Source: Chitinophaga cymbidii
Lineage (GTDB): Bacteria; Bacteroidota; Bacteroidia; Chitinophagales; Chitinophagaceae
Direction of reading: 5' to 3'
DNA length: 64,000 bases
Assembly: GCF_007992715.1 (NCBI RefSeq)
Contig: NZ_BKAU01000001.1
Coordinates: 682,001-746,000 of the forward strand
Positions 35,751-44,530 of this stretch are shown in pieces. Both the position numbers and the translations under genes were made by a program. Under the pieces are notes generated by a model. The model was not told the origin of the DNA, did not search any database, and was given only the letters and a program-made list of their open reading frames with translations. Within the stretch, counting starts at the first letter, position 1, and the number at the start of each line of letters is the position of its first letter.

Positions 35751-38700
35751 TCAGAACGTAACGTTTAAGGTGACCGCCAGTGTTTTTGCTTTCGGATATT
35801 GGTAGAGGTCTACGCCCTGGTTGAAATCTCCATCGAATGAGGACGCTTCGGGATCGTAGCCTTTGTATTTGGTGAACAGGAAATAATTCTCCGCGCTGAC
35901 GCCGAGCATGGCCGACTTCAGCCGGTACTTCTTCAGCCATTCTTCCCGCAGGCGGTATCCGAGCACGATGTTGCGCACGCGCAGGAAGGTGCCTTTTTCT
36001 ACGTTGTAGCTGTCCATCTCGCTGTCGAACCCATCTCCCGGCAGGCGCAGCGCGGCGTTCATACCGCCCTGCCGCTCCGGCGTCCAGGCGTCCAGCAGGC
36101 TTTTGTAGCTGTTGATGGCTGGCGCGGCGTTCACCATGAGCATGCGGGTGAAGTTCGCGAGGCTGTGACCGTAGATGGCTTGCAGGTCCACCGCCAGTGA
36201 AAAGTTTTTGTACGTAAATGTATTGCTCACGCTTGCTTCAAAATCCGGCATGCCATTGCCGAGCACAGTGCGGTCGTTAGCGTCTTTCAGTTTATTCTGA
36301 TTCAGGTCCGCATATTTCAGGTCGCCGGGCTTTTTACCAAACACGGCGGCTTCCGTGGCTTCGTCCGTTCCCCAGGTGCCGAGGCGGAGGTAGCCGTAGA
36401 ACTCGTTCAGCGGGCGGCCTTCCATGATGCGGCCTCCCCAGGGATACATGATATCGCCGTTCAGCTCCAGCACGCGGGAACGATTCATGGAATAGATCAG
36501 CGAAGTATTCCATGAAAAGCGCCGGCGGCGGATATTGCTTGTTACGAGCGATAGCTCTATGCCCCTGTTGCGGATGGAACCGATGTTATCGAAAGCGCCT
36601 TCATAGCCCGTGGTGGACGGCAGCAGCTTGTAATACAGCAGGTCTTTCGTTACGCGGTTGTACACGTCGCCGGTGAATTGCACGCGGCCGTCCAGCAGGG
36701 AAGCGTCTATGCCGATGTTGAGCTGGTGCGCTTTTTCCCATTTCAGGTTCCTGTTGCCGAGGGATTCCAGTGTAACCGACGGCACTACCTGGCCGTTGAA
36801 GATCACCTGTCCGCTTCTCAGCCTGTCTTCCGTAACATAATCCCCGATGTCCGCATTCCCCACGATGCCGTAACTGCCCCGCAGCTTCAGGTCGGTGATG
36901 CCGCGCACATTGCGCAGAAAAGGCTCTGAGGACAAACGCCAGGCGCCCGAGAAACTCGGAAAATAACCATACCGGTTGTTGGCCCCGAAGCGGGAGGAAC
37001 CATCCGCACGAAATGAAAACCCGAACAGGTAGCGGCTGTCAAAATCATAATTGAACCGCATGTAATAGGAATTCATGGCCGTGTTGCTGGCGCCGGACTC
37101 CGGCCGTTGCGGCACCAGTCCCGTTTGCAGGCTGTTATAAGAAAAAAAGTCATCGAAAAAACCTTCACTACCCGCTTCCGTATTCATGTTCGCGAAATAA
37201 TACCAGCTGGCGCCCGCCACGCCGGTGAGCTTATGTTTACCGAACTGATCGTTCCAGGTCAGGTAATCTTCCGAAGTCCAGGAACCGGAATTGCCGTGCC
37301 CCCGTGTAGCCACGCCCTGCTGCGTATCCGAGTAGCCGCGGATATCGCGGCCGGAATAATACAGGTTGTAAGTAGCGCCCGTTTGCCCGCTCAGACTTGC
37401 GGTAAAATGCAGCTTGCCGCTGAAGCGGAACGTGGCCAGCAGGTTGCCCATGGTATACGTGCGGCCGGCGACGGACTTCACTTCCCGCATCAGCCGCACG
37501 GGATTTTCGGAATCTTCCGCACCGGGATAATCGCCTTTCCGCGAATAGCTGCCATCCGCATACTGCACGGGCAAGAAAGGCAGGAACTCATAGATCTGCC
37601 GCACCGCATTCAATCCGAACGTATTGATGTCTACATTATTCTGCTTGAATGCGCCGCTGTTGATCACGGCCTGCAAGTGCAGCCATTTCTTTACATCCCA
37701 TCCCACATTGATAAAACCGTTCACCTGCCGCGAGTAGCTGTTGATCAGAATACCCTGCTGGTCATTATAGGAAAGGTTCACCAGGGCGGTAATCCCTTCC
37801 CTGCTGGCGGACAGAGACAATGAATGTTCGTGCGACACGGCGATGCGGCTGGCTTCTTCCTGCCAGTCCGTATTGTATTTCGGCGTACCATCCGCATTGA
37901 ACAGCTCTTCCTTCCGCAGGAATTGCCGCCCCGGATCGAGGTGAGGCGCCGTACGGCCGGGCAGGTATTCGTATTCGCGTTTAAACATTTCCAAAGCTTC
38001 GTCCGCATTCATCAGGTCCACTTTCCGGGCGAGGGAGCCGAAGCTCAGCGTGTTGCGGAATGAAATATCCGGGCTGCCCCTCGTTCCTTTTTTGGTGGTG
38101 ATCACGATCACGCCGTTGGAGCCTCTTGAACCGTAAATTGCCGAGGCAGCGGCATCTTTCAGCACATCTACCGCGGCAACTATGTTTGGATCGATGTTCA
38201 TCGGGTCTGCTCCCACAATTCCGTCTATCACGTATAAAGGCCCGTTGTATGCGTTGATGGAGCCGGTGCCCCTGATCTTCACGATGGGATTTCCGCCCGG
38301 CTTGCCCGAGTTCATCATCACGCTCACGCCCGCTACTTTCCCGGCAAGCCCCTGCATCATGTTCATGGTGGTGGCGCGCTCGTTCAGCGCTTCGCCACTT
38401 ACGGTACCTACGGCGGTGGTGAGCTTTTCCTTGCTGGACGTTCCGTAACCGATCACCACCACTTCTTTGAGTGAAGCATGTTTCGGCAGGAGGGTGATAT
38501 ACAGCAAGCCCACGTTTTCCACCGGCACCTCCTGTTCGCAAAAACCCAGCAGGCTGAAACGAAGCGTGTCGCCCGGTCCGGCGCGGATGCTGAAGGCGCC
38601 GGCCTGGTCTGTGGCAATGCGTGCCGCCGAGCCTTTCACCATTACATTCACGCCTTCCAGCGGGTTGGCCCTCGTGTCCGTTACCCGGCCGTTGAGCATC

Positions 38701-39080
38701 TGCGGGCCGGGTGAACGGGAAGGCGGCGGCTCTTTGCGGGTGATCAGTATGTTTCTGCCGCGCAGCTCGTATTGCAGGCCGGACGGCAGGAGCTTCAATA
38801 CCTGTTCAACGGAAATATTCTTTTTGTTGACCGTCACTTTTCCGCTGCGGGCTATTTCAGATGGACTGTACACAAACCTGAACCTTGTCGCCGCTTCTAT
38901 CTGGTCAAATATTTTGTCGAACGTCTGGCTGGTCACCTGTATGCTCACCACTGTTCTCCGCAGCTCCTCTCCCGCCACCTGCGCAAATGCCCGCGGCAGG
39001 CACAGGCAACACAAAGCCAGCACCAGGCAGGCAACCCACCCGGGCCTTTTGTGCAGGCGTTCCGCTGTTGTCTCTTTCAT
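35751..39080 (-). CDS. SusC/RagA-family transporter with STN signalling domain
   Basis: 1,109 residues. Signal peptide (cleaved after LPRAFAQ, about 34); STN domain (about 42-113, FDKIFDQIEAATRFRFVYSP to QYELRGRNILITRK); carboxypeptidase-regulatory-like domain (about 128-205); TonB-like linker LKEVVVIGYGTSSKE; plug with VDVLKDAAASAIYGSRGSNG; then the barrel. The STN domain marks it as both importer and sensor: glycan arrival would be relayed to the FecR encoded 43 bases upstream and so to the sigma factor. susD follows immediately. The promoter motif before fecR (site A) should drive fecR-susC-susD-GH38-SGNH-GH92 as one transcript. Confidence 0.97.
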   Translation of the reverse strand: MKETTAERLHKRPGWVACLVLALCCLCLPRAFAQVAGEELRRTVVSIQVTSQTFDKIFDQIEAATRFRFVYSPSEIARSGKVTVNKKNISVEQVLKLLPSGLQYELRGRNILITRKEPPPSRSPGPQMLNGRVTDTRANPLEGVNVMVKGSAARIATDQAGAFSIRAGPGDTLRFSLLGFCEQEVPVENVGLLYITLLPKHASLKEVVVIGYGTSSKEKLTTAVGTVSGEALNERATTMNMMQGLAGKVAGVSVMMNSGKPGGNPIVKIRGTGSINAYNGPLYVIDGIVGADPMNIDPNIVAAVDVLKDAAASAIYGSRGSNGVIVITTKKGTRGSPDISFRNTLSFGSLARKVDLMNADEALEMFKREYEYLPGRTAPHLDPGRQFLRKEELFNADGTPKYNTDWQEEASRIAVSHEHSLSLSASREGITALVNLSYNDQQGILINSYSRQVNGFINVGWDVKKWLHLQAVINSGAFKQNNVDINTFGLNAVRQIYEFLPFLPVQYADGSYSRKGDYPGAEDSENPVRLMREVKSVAGRTYTMGNLLATFRFSGKLHFTASLSGQTGATYNLYYSGRDIRGYSDTQQGVATRGHGNSGSWTSEDYLTWNDQFGKHKLTGVAGASWYYFANMNTEAGSEGFFDDFFSYNSLQTGLVPQRPESGASNTAMNSYYMRFNYDFDSRYLFGFSFRADGSSRFGANNRYGYFPSFSGAWRLSSEPFLRNVRGITDLKLRGSYGIVGNADIGDYVTEDRLRSGQVIFNGQVVPSVTLESLGNRNLKWEKAHQLNIGIDASLLDGRVQFTGDVYNRVTKDLLYYKLLPSTTGYEGAFDNIGSIRNRGIELSLVTSNIRRRRFSWNTSLIYSMNRSRVLELNGDIMYPWGGRIMEGRPLNEFYGYLRLGTWGTDEATEAAVFGKKPGDLKYADLNQNKLKDANDRTVLGNGMPDFEASVSNTFTYKNFSLAVDLQAIYGHSLANFTRMLMVNAAPAINSYKSLLDAWTPERQGGMNAALRLPGDGFDSEMDSYNVEKGTFLRVRNIVLGYRLREEWLKKYRLKSAMLGVSAENYFLFTKYKGYDPEASSFDGDFNQGVDLYQYPKAKTLAVTLNVTF

Positions 39081-39123
39081 AACTCGAAATTATCGCTACA
39101 CCCGGATGACGCTATCCGGTTAT

Positions 39124-40101
39124 CTATTCTGGCTGACCGTCATATACCAGGAATTCGTTCTTTTGCTGATCGTATTTGTAACTGAACCCATAAATATCGC
39201 ATAACATGTCCAGCACATCCTTCAACGGCACATGCTCATCGAACCGGGCCGTGAGCAGCGAGTTGGCAATGTGTTCCTCCGCAAAGCGGATGCGCGCGTT
39301 GTAGCGGCGTTCCAGCTTCTGCGCAATATGGCTGAACATCGCTTTCTTGAACACCAGCTGTCCCTGCCTCCAGGCGCTGAAATCATCCGCCGCGATCTCA
39401 TTCTTTTCTATCCTGTTGGCGGCGGCCTGGTAGATGGCCTGCTGGTTGGCGGCGAGCGTGACGGCAGCTGCCTGGTCATTTCCTACCGCAACCTTGCCGC
39501 TGGTTACCGTTACGGTCACCGTTTCGCCCGGCGTGTAGGCATCGATGTTAAAGCTGGTGCCTAACACGTTTACGTTGAGCGTGCCGGCGTGTATCAAAAA
39601 AGGTTTGCCCTGCTGCGGTGTTACTTCAAAATATCCTTCGCCTTCCAGCCAGACCTCACGGCTTTCTCCCTGTGCGTACCGTATTTTGCTGTCGAAATTC
39701 AACCAGACCGTTGTGCCGTCCGGCAGGGATATTTTCTTGATGCCGCTTCTGTCTGTCTGTTCCGTTACTATCATAACAGCTGTGCCGGACCGGTCGGAAT
39801 CATTACGCGCAAAGTAAAAACCTCCTCCCACCGCCAGCAGTAACACTACCGCAGCGGCGGCCCACCAGCGGGCGGATATGCTGATGATCTTTCCGCGCCG
39901 CCCTTCTTTCTCCACTTCCCGGCTGATGCGCATGAAAAGCAGCTGCTCCAGCGCGGTGCGCTGCTCGTCCGTGAGCTGTTCCGTAAGGCCGGGATCGTGG
40001 CTGAAAGACGCATACCAATCGTCTACCTCCCGGATTTCCGCTGCTGTGGCGGTTCCTTCCAGATATTTATCCAATAGTTCTTTTAGCCGGGTGTTGTTCA
40101 T
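39124..40101 (-). CDS. FecR-family anti-sigma factor of the mannan locus
   Basis: 325 residues from the ATG at 40101 (MNNTRLKELLDKYLEGTAT). The frame is open to a GTG at 40128, but that codon lies inside the -10 box of promoter site A, so it cannot be the start of a transcript made there. Cytoplasmic sigma-binding helices (about 1-75), one membrane helix (about 82-100, WWAAAAVVLLLAVGGGFYF), the FecR core (TDRSGIKKISLPDGTTVWLNFDS, VLGTSFNIDAYTPG) and a DUF4974-like C-terminal domain (about 255-320). It holds the sigma factor inactive until the STN-type SusC signals. It lies downstream of the sigma gene, with the promoter between them. Confidence 0.95.
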   Translation of the reverse strand: MNNTRLKELLDKYLEGTATAAEIREVDDWYASFSHDPGLTEQLTDEQRTALEQLLFMRISREVEKEGRRGKIISISARWWAAAAVVLLLAVGGGFYFARNDSDRSGTAVMIVTEQTDRSGIKKISLPDGTTVWLNFDSKIRYAQGESREVWLEGEGYFEVTPQQGKPFLIHAGTLNVNVLGTSFNIDAYTPGETVTVTVTSGKVAVGNDQAAAVTLAANQQAIYQAAANRIEKNEIAADDFSAWRQGQLVFKKAMFSHIAQKLERRYNARIRFAEEHIANSLLTARFDEHVPLKDVLDMLCDIYGFSYKYDQQKNEFLVYDGQPE

Positions 40102-40117
40102 GTATATAGTCTCTCTA

Positions 40118-40152
40118 ACATTAGACACCTGAAAAATGTCCTACCGCCATTG
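40118..40152 (-). promoter_or_regulatory. ECF-type promoter motif (site A) before fecR
   Basis: On the minus strand CAATGGCGGTA (40152-40142), a 13-base spacer, then GTGTCTAATGT (40128-40118). The upstream box begins 5 bases after the sigma stop codon and the downstream box ends 17 bases before the fecR ATG. Both boxes are identical, base for base, to site B at 43179-43145, while the spacers differ, which is what a -35/-10 pair would show. Confidence 0.75.
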
Positions 40153-40156
40153 CGCT

Positions 40157-40753
40157 TTAAAAAAACAGTAAGGCTACCAGGAACCAGAACAGGGTGAAGT
40201 TGTATTCTTTCAGGCGCGAACGCAGTATTTTCAATGCTTTCACCATGTGTTTCTCAACGGTGTTCACGGAAATATCCAGTTGCTGCGCGATATGCTGGTA
40301 CGACAGGTGTTCTTTCCGGCTGAGGTAAAATACTTCCCGGCATTTTTCCGGCATGCTGGCGCAGGACTCGTCTATCTTCTGCTGCAGTTCCTTCAGTTGC
40401 AGGCTGCTGGCGGCATCCGGCTGATAGGGCGTACTTTCTTTGAGCATATGCTGCTGGTAAGTGTTACGCACCAGTTCCGAGCGCACCGTGTTCAGCACCC
40501 TGTTCTTCAGGGACGTATGCAGGTAGTTGCGGAGCGAAGTGGTGAGAGCAATGGTTTCCCTTTTCAGGTAGAGATTTACGAGCAGGCTTTGTACAAGCTC
40601 CATCGCCGTTTCCTGCACTTTCACGCGACGGTAGGCGGCATCCAGCAATTCCTGCCAGAAGCGCCGGTAGATATCCTCAAACGCTTCCTTATGCCCTTGC
40701 TTCACCAGCAGGAACAGCTCCTCATCGGTATACGTGGAAAAATCTTTTCGCAT
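40157..40753 (-). CDS. ECF-type RNA polymerase sigma factor of the mannan locus
   Basis: 198 residues. Region 2 spans about 20-90 (AFEDIYRRFWQELLDAAYRRV). Region 4 spans about 125-180, with MPEKCREVFYLSRKEHLSYQHIAQQ followed by the recognition helix LDISVNTVEKHMVKAL. It ends in a strongly hydrophobic tail (FTLFWFLVALLFF). It is the obvious candidate to read the motif at sites A, B and C. It is transcribed separately from fecR, because site A lies between its stop and the fecR start, so it need not amplify its own expression. No exact TAnnTTTG box is visible before its ATG; TATTTTCG at 40815-40822 (minus strand) is a one-mismatch candidate. Confidence 0.95.
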   Translation of the reverse strand: MRKDFSTYTDEELFLLVKQGHKEAFEDIYRRFWQELLDAAYRRVKVQETAMELVQSLLVNLYLKRETIALTTSLRNYLHTSLKNRVLNTVRSELVRNTYQQHMLKESTPYQPDAASSLQLKELQQKIDESCASMPEKCREVFYLSRKEHLSYQHIAQQLDISVNTVEKHMVKALKILRSRLKEYNFTLFWFLVALLFF

Positions 40754-40824
40754 CGGCGGAATTCGAACTACAGGCTAATTTAATCGTTTTAGCAGTATTT
40801 TCTTAATGCCGGTACGAAAATATC

Positions 40825-40849
40825 GCAGCGCCGCATTTTTACGGCCTGC
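40825..40849 (-). terminator. possible hairpin at the end of the upstream GH92 gene
   Basis: On the minus strand GCAGGCCG and CGGCGCTGC can pair with a single bulged G around an 8-base loop, followed by GATATTTTCG. The stem overlaps the GH92 stop codon (40839-40841). The T-tract is short, so termination is uncertain. Confidence 0.35.
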
Positions 40850-43127
40850 TCAGTGAAAAGGGCCTGTCCGCCTGCATAATGCCTCTGCCGGTAGCGGGTT
40901 TGTTTCCCATTTCCAGCGTGAGCACACCGCCATTGACAATATCCGCATGCCGCAGCCAGTTGTGCGGCCAGGGCCGGCCGTTGAGGGTGGCCGACTGGAT
41001 ATACACGTTCTCCGGGCTGTTGTTGCGCGCTTCCACCACGAATTTATTTCCGTTTTCCATCGTCACCGTCACCTTCGGGAACAAGGGGCTGCCGATCACG
41101 TATTGGTCCGTACCGGGACAAACACTGTAAAAACCCAGCGCGCTCATTACGTACCATGACGACATCTGTCCCTGATCTTCATCACCGGGATAACCGTTCT
41201 CACCCGCGTTATATAGTTTGCTCATTATCTTTCTTGCATGCGCCTGCGCTTTCCAGGGCTGGCCGGCGTAGTTGTACAGGTAGATCATATGCTGCACCGG
41301 CTGGTTGCCATGTGCGTACTGCCCCATGTCCGCATTTACCATTTCCGTCATTTCATGGATCATCTGCTTGTAATATCCTACGTTCACTTTATTCGGCACG
41401 CTAAACACCGAATCCATCTTTTCAATAAACCGCGTTTCTCCACCCATCAGGTCTATTAACCCCTGTACATCATGGAACACGGACCATTGCCAGTGCCAAG
41501 CGTTGCCTTCGGTATACGGACCGCCCCATTCATAAGGATCGAAATTTTCCAGCCAGCTGCCGTCCAGCTTGCGGCCCCGCATGAAGCCGGTGATGCTGTC
41601 GTACTGATTTTTATAATTGTACATGGAACGGCCGAAGACGTATTGATAGAATTCGTTGCTGGTCTGCTTCGCGAGCTGGTATCCGCAGAAGTCATCATAC
41701 GCATATTCCAGCGTCTGCGAGGTGCTGCCGTGCGATTCGGGAAAGCTGACGTAGCCGAGCTGATAATATTCCTTCCAGCCCGCGCGGCCGTTGGCGCCGC
41801 CCCAGGGGCCTTTGTTCATCGCTTCATGAAAATAAGCGTCCAGCGCCTGTTTCGGATCAAAGGTACGGATGCCTTTTACCCAGGCGTCCGTCAGCAGGGA
41901 AATGGCATGATTCCCCAGCATGCCGCCGGTTTCGCCGGGGAACGACCAGGCCGGGAACCAGCCGCACTGCTGCTGTGCGTCCAGCAACGCCTGCATGTAG
42001 CGGCCCTGCATGGTGGGATGCAGGATGGTGTTGAGCGGGAACTGTGCGCGGAAGGTGTCCCAGAAGCCGTTGTCCGTGTACATGTAGCCGTTGTGCACTT
42101 TGCCGTCATATGGACTGAAATAGTAAGGCTCCCCTTTGCTGTTGTATTCGAAGAATTGATGCGAGAAAAGGTTCGCCCGGAAAAGGCAGGAATAAAAAGT
42201 CGCTTTATCTTTCTCTGAACCGCCTTCTACCAGCACTCTGCCGAAAAGCGTATTCCATATCCTGTTGGCGGCGGCTTTCGTCTGTTCCAGTTTGGTGTGG
42301 CTCCCCAGTTCCCGCTGCCAGGTGATTTCCGCCTGTTCCGCGCTGATATAGGAAGATGCTACTCTTGCCTGCACTTTCGCGCCGTTACGGAAACGGATAT
42401 ACGCTCCCGCGCCGTTCGCTTCGGCGGAGAGGTTCCCGGCGGAAATGGTGTTGTTTACATTCTCCCAGGTGCCGCTGGCTTCGAAAGGCTGGTCGAACAC
42501 GATCACAAAATAATTCCTGAATCCTTTTGGAATAAAGCGGCCGTTGGTGACGTAGCCGGTGATCTTGCGCTCTTTGGGAAAGATCTTTACGCCGCTCAGC
42601 GCGTTGTAGCCGTCCAGTACAATGTAAGCCGGCGTTTTGGCGGGAAAGGAAAAACGCAGGTGCGCGCCTCTTTCTGTGGTGGATATTTCCGTGGTGACCT
42701 TGTTGGCGAAAGTTACCTTATAATAATCCGGCCGGGCAATTTCATCATCATGACTGAATGCGGCAGCGCGCTCTTCTTCATTTACTTTCAGCTCACCGGC
42801 TACCGGCATCAGGCTGAAAACGGCGTAGTCGCCCACCCAGGGGCTGCATTGATGCACCTGCTGGAAGCCGCGGATGGTTGTGGCCTTGTACTGGTACTTC
42901 CAGCCGTCACCATTCTTACCTGTTTGCGCCGACCAGGCATGCATGCTGAAAGGCAATGCTGTGGTGGGATACGTGTTCCCGTAGCTGAGGGCGAACTCGG
43001 AATTGGTGCCTTGTAAAGTGTTGGCATAGGCTACGAGATCTTTTTGTTGCGCGGATGCCAGTAAAGAGGCGCAGCAGAGCAGACCTGCAAAAAATTGACG
43101 GTTTTTTATAAAACGTGGTGATCGCAT
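40839..43127 (-). CDS. GH92-family protein with Gln at the catalytic-acid position
   Basis: 762 residues with a signal peptide (cleaved near SLLASAQ). GH92 layout is complete: N-terminal beta-sandwich with NTYPTTALPFSMHAWSAQTG, then the (alpha/alpha)6 domain with NGYMYTDNGFWDTFRAQFPL and GGMLGNHAISLLTDAWVKG, and GDEDQGQMSSWYVMSALGFY with Asp649 and Asp651 in the base region. Where the GH92 at 27974-30286 reads NEPVHH, this protein reads NQPVQH. Gln609 (codon 41303-41301) replaces the Glu that donates a proton in GH92 alpha-mannosidases. In the family, as I recall, such a Gln marks enzymes cleaving mannose-1-phospho-6-mannose, where phosphate leaves without a proton. It is monocistronic under promoter site B. 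Confidence 0.93.
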   Translation of the reverse strand: MRSPRFIKNRQFFAGLLCCASLLASAQQKDLVAYANTLQGTNSEFALSYGNTYPTTALPFSMHAWSAQTGKNGDGWKYQYKATTIRGFQQVHQCSPWVGDYAVFSLMPVAGELKVNEEERAAAFSHDDEIARPDYYKVTFANKVTTEISTTERGAHLRFSFPAKTPAYIVLDGYNALSGVKIFPKERKITGYVTNGRFIPKGFRNYFVIVFDQPFEASGTWENVNNTISAGNLSAEANGAGAYIRFRNGAKVQARVASSYISAEQAEITWQRELGSHTKLEQTKAAANRIWNTLFGRVLVEGGSEKDKATFYSCLFRANLFSHQFFEYNSKGEPYYFSPYDGKVHNGYMYTDNGFWDTFRAQFPLNTILHPTMQGRYMQALLDAQQQCGWFPAWSFPGETGGMLGNHAISLLTDAWVKGIRTFDPKQALDAYFHEAMNKGPWGGANGRAGWKEYYQLGYVSFPESHGSTSQTLEYAYDDFCGYQLAKQTSNEFYQYVFGRSMYNYKNQYDSITGFMRGRKLDGSWLENFDPYEWGGPYTEGNAWHWQWSVFHDVQGLIDLMGGETRFIEKMDSVFSVPNKVNVGYYKQMIHEMTEMVNADMGQYAHGNQPVQHMIYLYNYAGQPWKAQAHARKIMSKLYNAGENGYPGDEDQGQMSSWYVMSALGFYSVCPGTDQYVIGSPLFPKVTVTMENGNKFVVEARNNSPENVYIQSATLNGRPWPHNWLRHADIVNGGVLTLEMGNKPATGRGIMQADRPFSLSRP

Positions 43128-43144
43128 GCTTGAACGTGTCTTTT

Positions 43145-43179
43145 ACATTAGACACGGGAAAGCGTGGATACCGCCATTG
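43145..43179 (-). promoter_or_regulatory. ECF-type promoter motif (site B) before the upstream GH92 gene
   Basis: On the minus strand CAATGGCGGTA (43179-43169), a 13-base spacer, then GTGTCTAATGT (43155-43145). The GH92 ATG at 43127 is 17 bases below the second box, the same distance as at site A. The flanking sequence is otherwise unrelated to site A, so the boxes were not simply copied with a larger duplication. Confidence 0.75.
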
Positions 43180-43298
43180 GTTGGGAAAAATTTACCCGGC
43201 AAACCGGCGCGGGAATAAACCGTATCCGCCCATCCGTTATGAAACATGCTGAAAATCTGCCGGAATAATGGTATTTTAATTCTCAAGCATTTCCTCGA

Positions 43299-44489
43299 AT
43301 GAATAAAATTCCACTTTCCCTAATGCTGCTGGCCTGCTTTCTGAACGTACAGGCCCAGCAATATGATGAATCCAAAGTTCCTGCCTACACGCTGCCCGAT
43401 CCGCTGACCGCAGCAGATGGCCGTCCGGTAAAGAACGCCCGTACCTGGGAGAAGATCCGCAGGCCAGAGATACTGCGCCTGTTCGAGGACAACATTTATG
43501 GACAGATGCCACGTACGTTCGACAGTATCCGTTTTGCCGTATTGCGGGAAGATCCGCGGGCAATGGAGGGTAAGGCATTACTGAAGGAAACAAAGATCAC
43601 GGTGTATCGTTCAGGTCAATCGGTTTCCATCCAGCTTGTGCTATTTGTTCCGAACAACGCCCCGCGGCCTGTTCCTGCATTCCTCCTGATCAACAACCGC
43701 GATAAAAAAAATACCGACCCGGACAGGAAAACAAAAAGCCCTTTCTGGCCGGCGGAGATGGCGATCGACAGTGGTTTTGCCATCGCCGCTTTCCACGTCA
43801 GCGACCTTGCTCCTGACGATAAGACCAATTATGTGAACGGCATGCTGCGGCTATATCCTGAACAGCTTCAAACAGACAATGGCATGAAAGCCATCGGCGC
43901 CTGGGCCTGGGGCGCGGCACGGGTGATGGATTACTTTATAACGGAGCCTTTGATAGATGCAAAGAAGGTGGCCGTAGTGGGTCATTCCCGCGGAGGCAAA
44001 GCAGCGTTGTGGGCCGCCGCGGAAGATCAGCGGTTTGCGCTATGTATCACCAACTGCTCCGGTAATTCCGGCGCGGCGCTGGCCCGCCGGCAATTTGGGG
44101 AGCGGATCAGCAGGATCAACACCACCTTCCCGCACTGGTTCAATAACAACTACAAAAAATATAACGACCGCGAAAATGCACTGCCGGTAGACCAGCATAT
44201 GCTCATTGCGTTGATCGCACCAAGACCCCTGTATGCCACCAATGCCACTAAAGACCTTTGGGCAGACCCAAAGGGAACATTCCTGTCGCTGAAGCATGCG
44301 GAGCAGGTGTACCGGTTGTACGGACTGCGTTCATCGCTGCCGGACGAGCCCCCGGCAATGAACGTGGCGGTGGAAGTGCCGCCGCTCGGATATCACAACC
44401 GGGAAGGGAAACACGACATGACGTTATTCGACTGGGCACACTTTATCCGGTTTGCGAGGAAAAGTATGAACAGCCGCATGGCTATGTGA
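43299..44489 (+). CDS. CE15-type glucuronoyl esterase family alpha/beta-hydrolase, secreted
   Basis: 396 residues with a signal peptide (cleaved near FLNVQAQ). The front part has TWEKIRRPEILRLFEDNIYGQMP, common to the bacterial CE15/acetyl-xylan-esterase-like group. The nucleophile elbow is GHSRGGKAA with Ser230, the oxyanion Arg/Gly being the CE15 form. SGNSGAA (about 254-260) follows it, and the C-terminal YHNREGKHDMTLFDW supplies the catalytic His (366 or 372). CE15 enzymes cleave esters of 4-O-methyl-glucuronic acid in glucuronoxylan. It is divergent from the site-B GH92 gene and stands alone, ending at a strong terminator. Activity on a different uronate ester is possible. Confidence 0.88.
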   Translation: MNKIPLSLMLLACFLNVQAQQYDESKVPAYTLPDPLTAADGRPVKNARTWEKIRRPEILRLFEDNIYGQMPRTFDSIRFAVLREDPRAMEGKALLKETKITVYRSGQSVSIQLVLFVPNNAPRPVPAFLLINNRDKKNTDPDRKTKSPFWPAEMAIDSGFAIAAFHVSDLAPDDKTNYVNGMLRLYPEQLQTDNGMKAIGAWAWGAARVMDYFITEPLIDAKKVAVVGHSRGGKAALWAAAEDQRFALCITNCSGNSGAALARRQFGERISRINTTFPHWFNNNYKKYNDRENALPVDQHMLIALIAPRPLYATNATKDLWADPKGTFLSLKHAEQVYRLYGLRSSLPDEPPAMNVAVEVPPLGYHNREGKHDMTLFDWAHFIRFARKSMNSRMAM

Positions 44490-44526
44490 AAGGGGCTTCC
44501 CTTATCATCAGAAAGCCCCTTTTTTT
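44490..44526 (+). terminator. intrinsic terminator after the CE15-type gene
   Basis: AAGGGGCTT (44490-44498) and AAGCCCCTT (44513-44521) form a perfect 9-bp stem with a 14-base loop, followed by an unbroken T-run to 44526. It lies right after the esterase stop. The opposite gene ends at 44531, so it may also act for that convergent gene, although the minus-strand T-tract is weaker. Confidence 0.9.
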
Positions 44527-44530
44527 CCTG

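Noticed and set aside
40102..40128. Upstream GTG start for FecR giving an N-terminus MSNV that is shared with an upstream extension of the GH92 gene at 43155
   Set aside because: The shared residues come only from the common promoter box GTGTCTAATGT read as codons; both genes have better ATG starts 17 bases downstream of the box.
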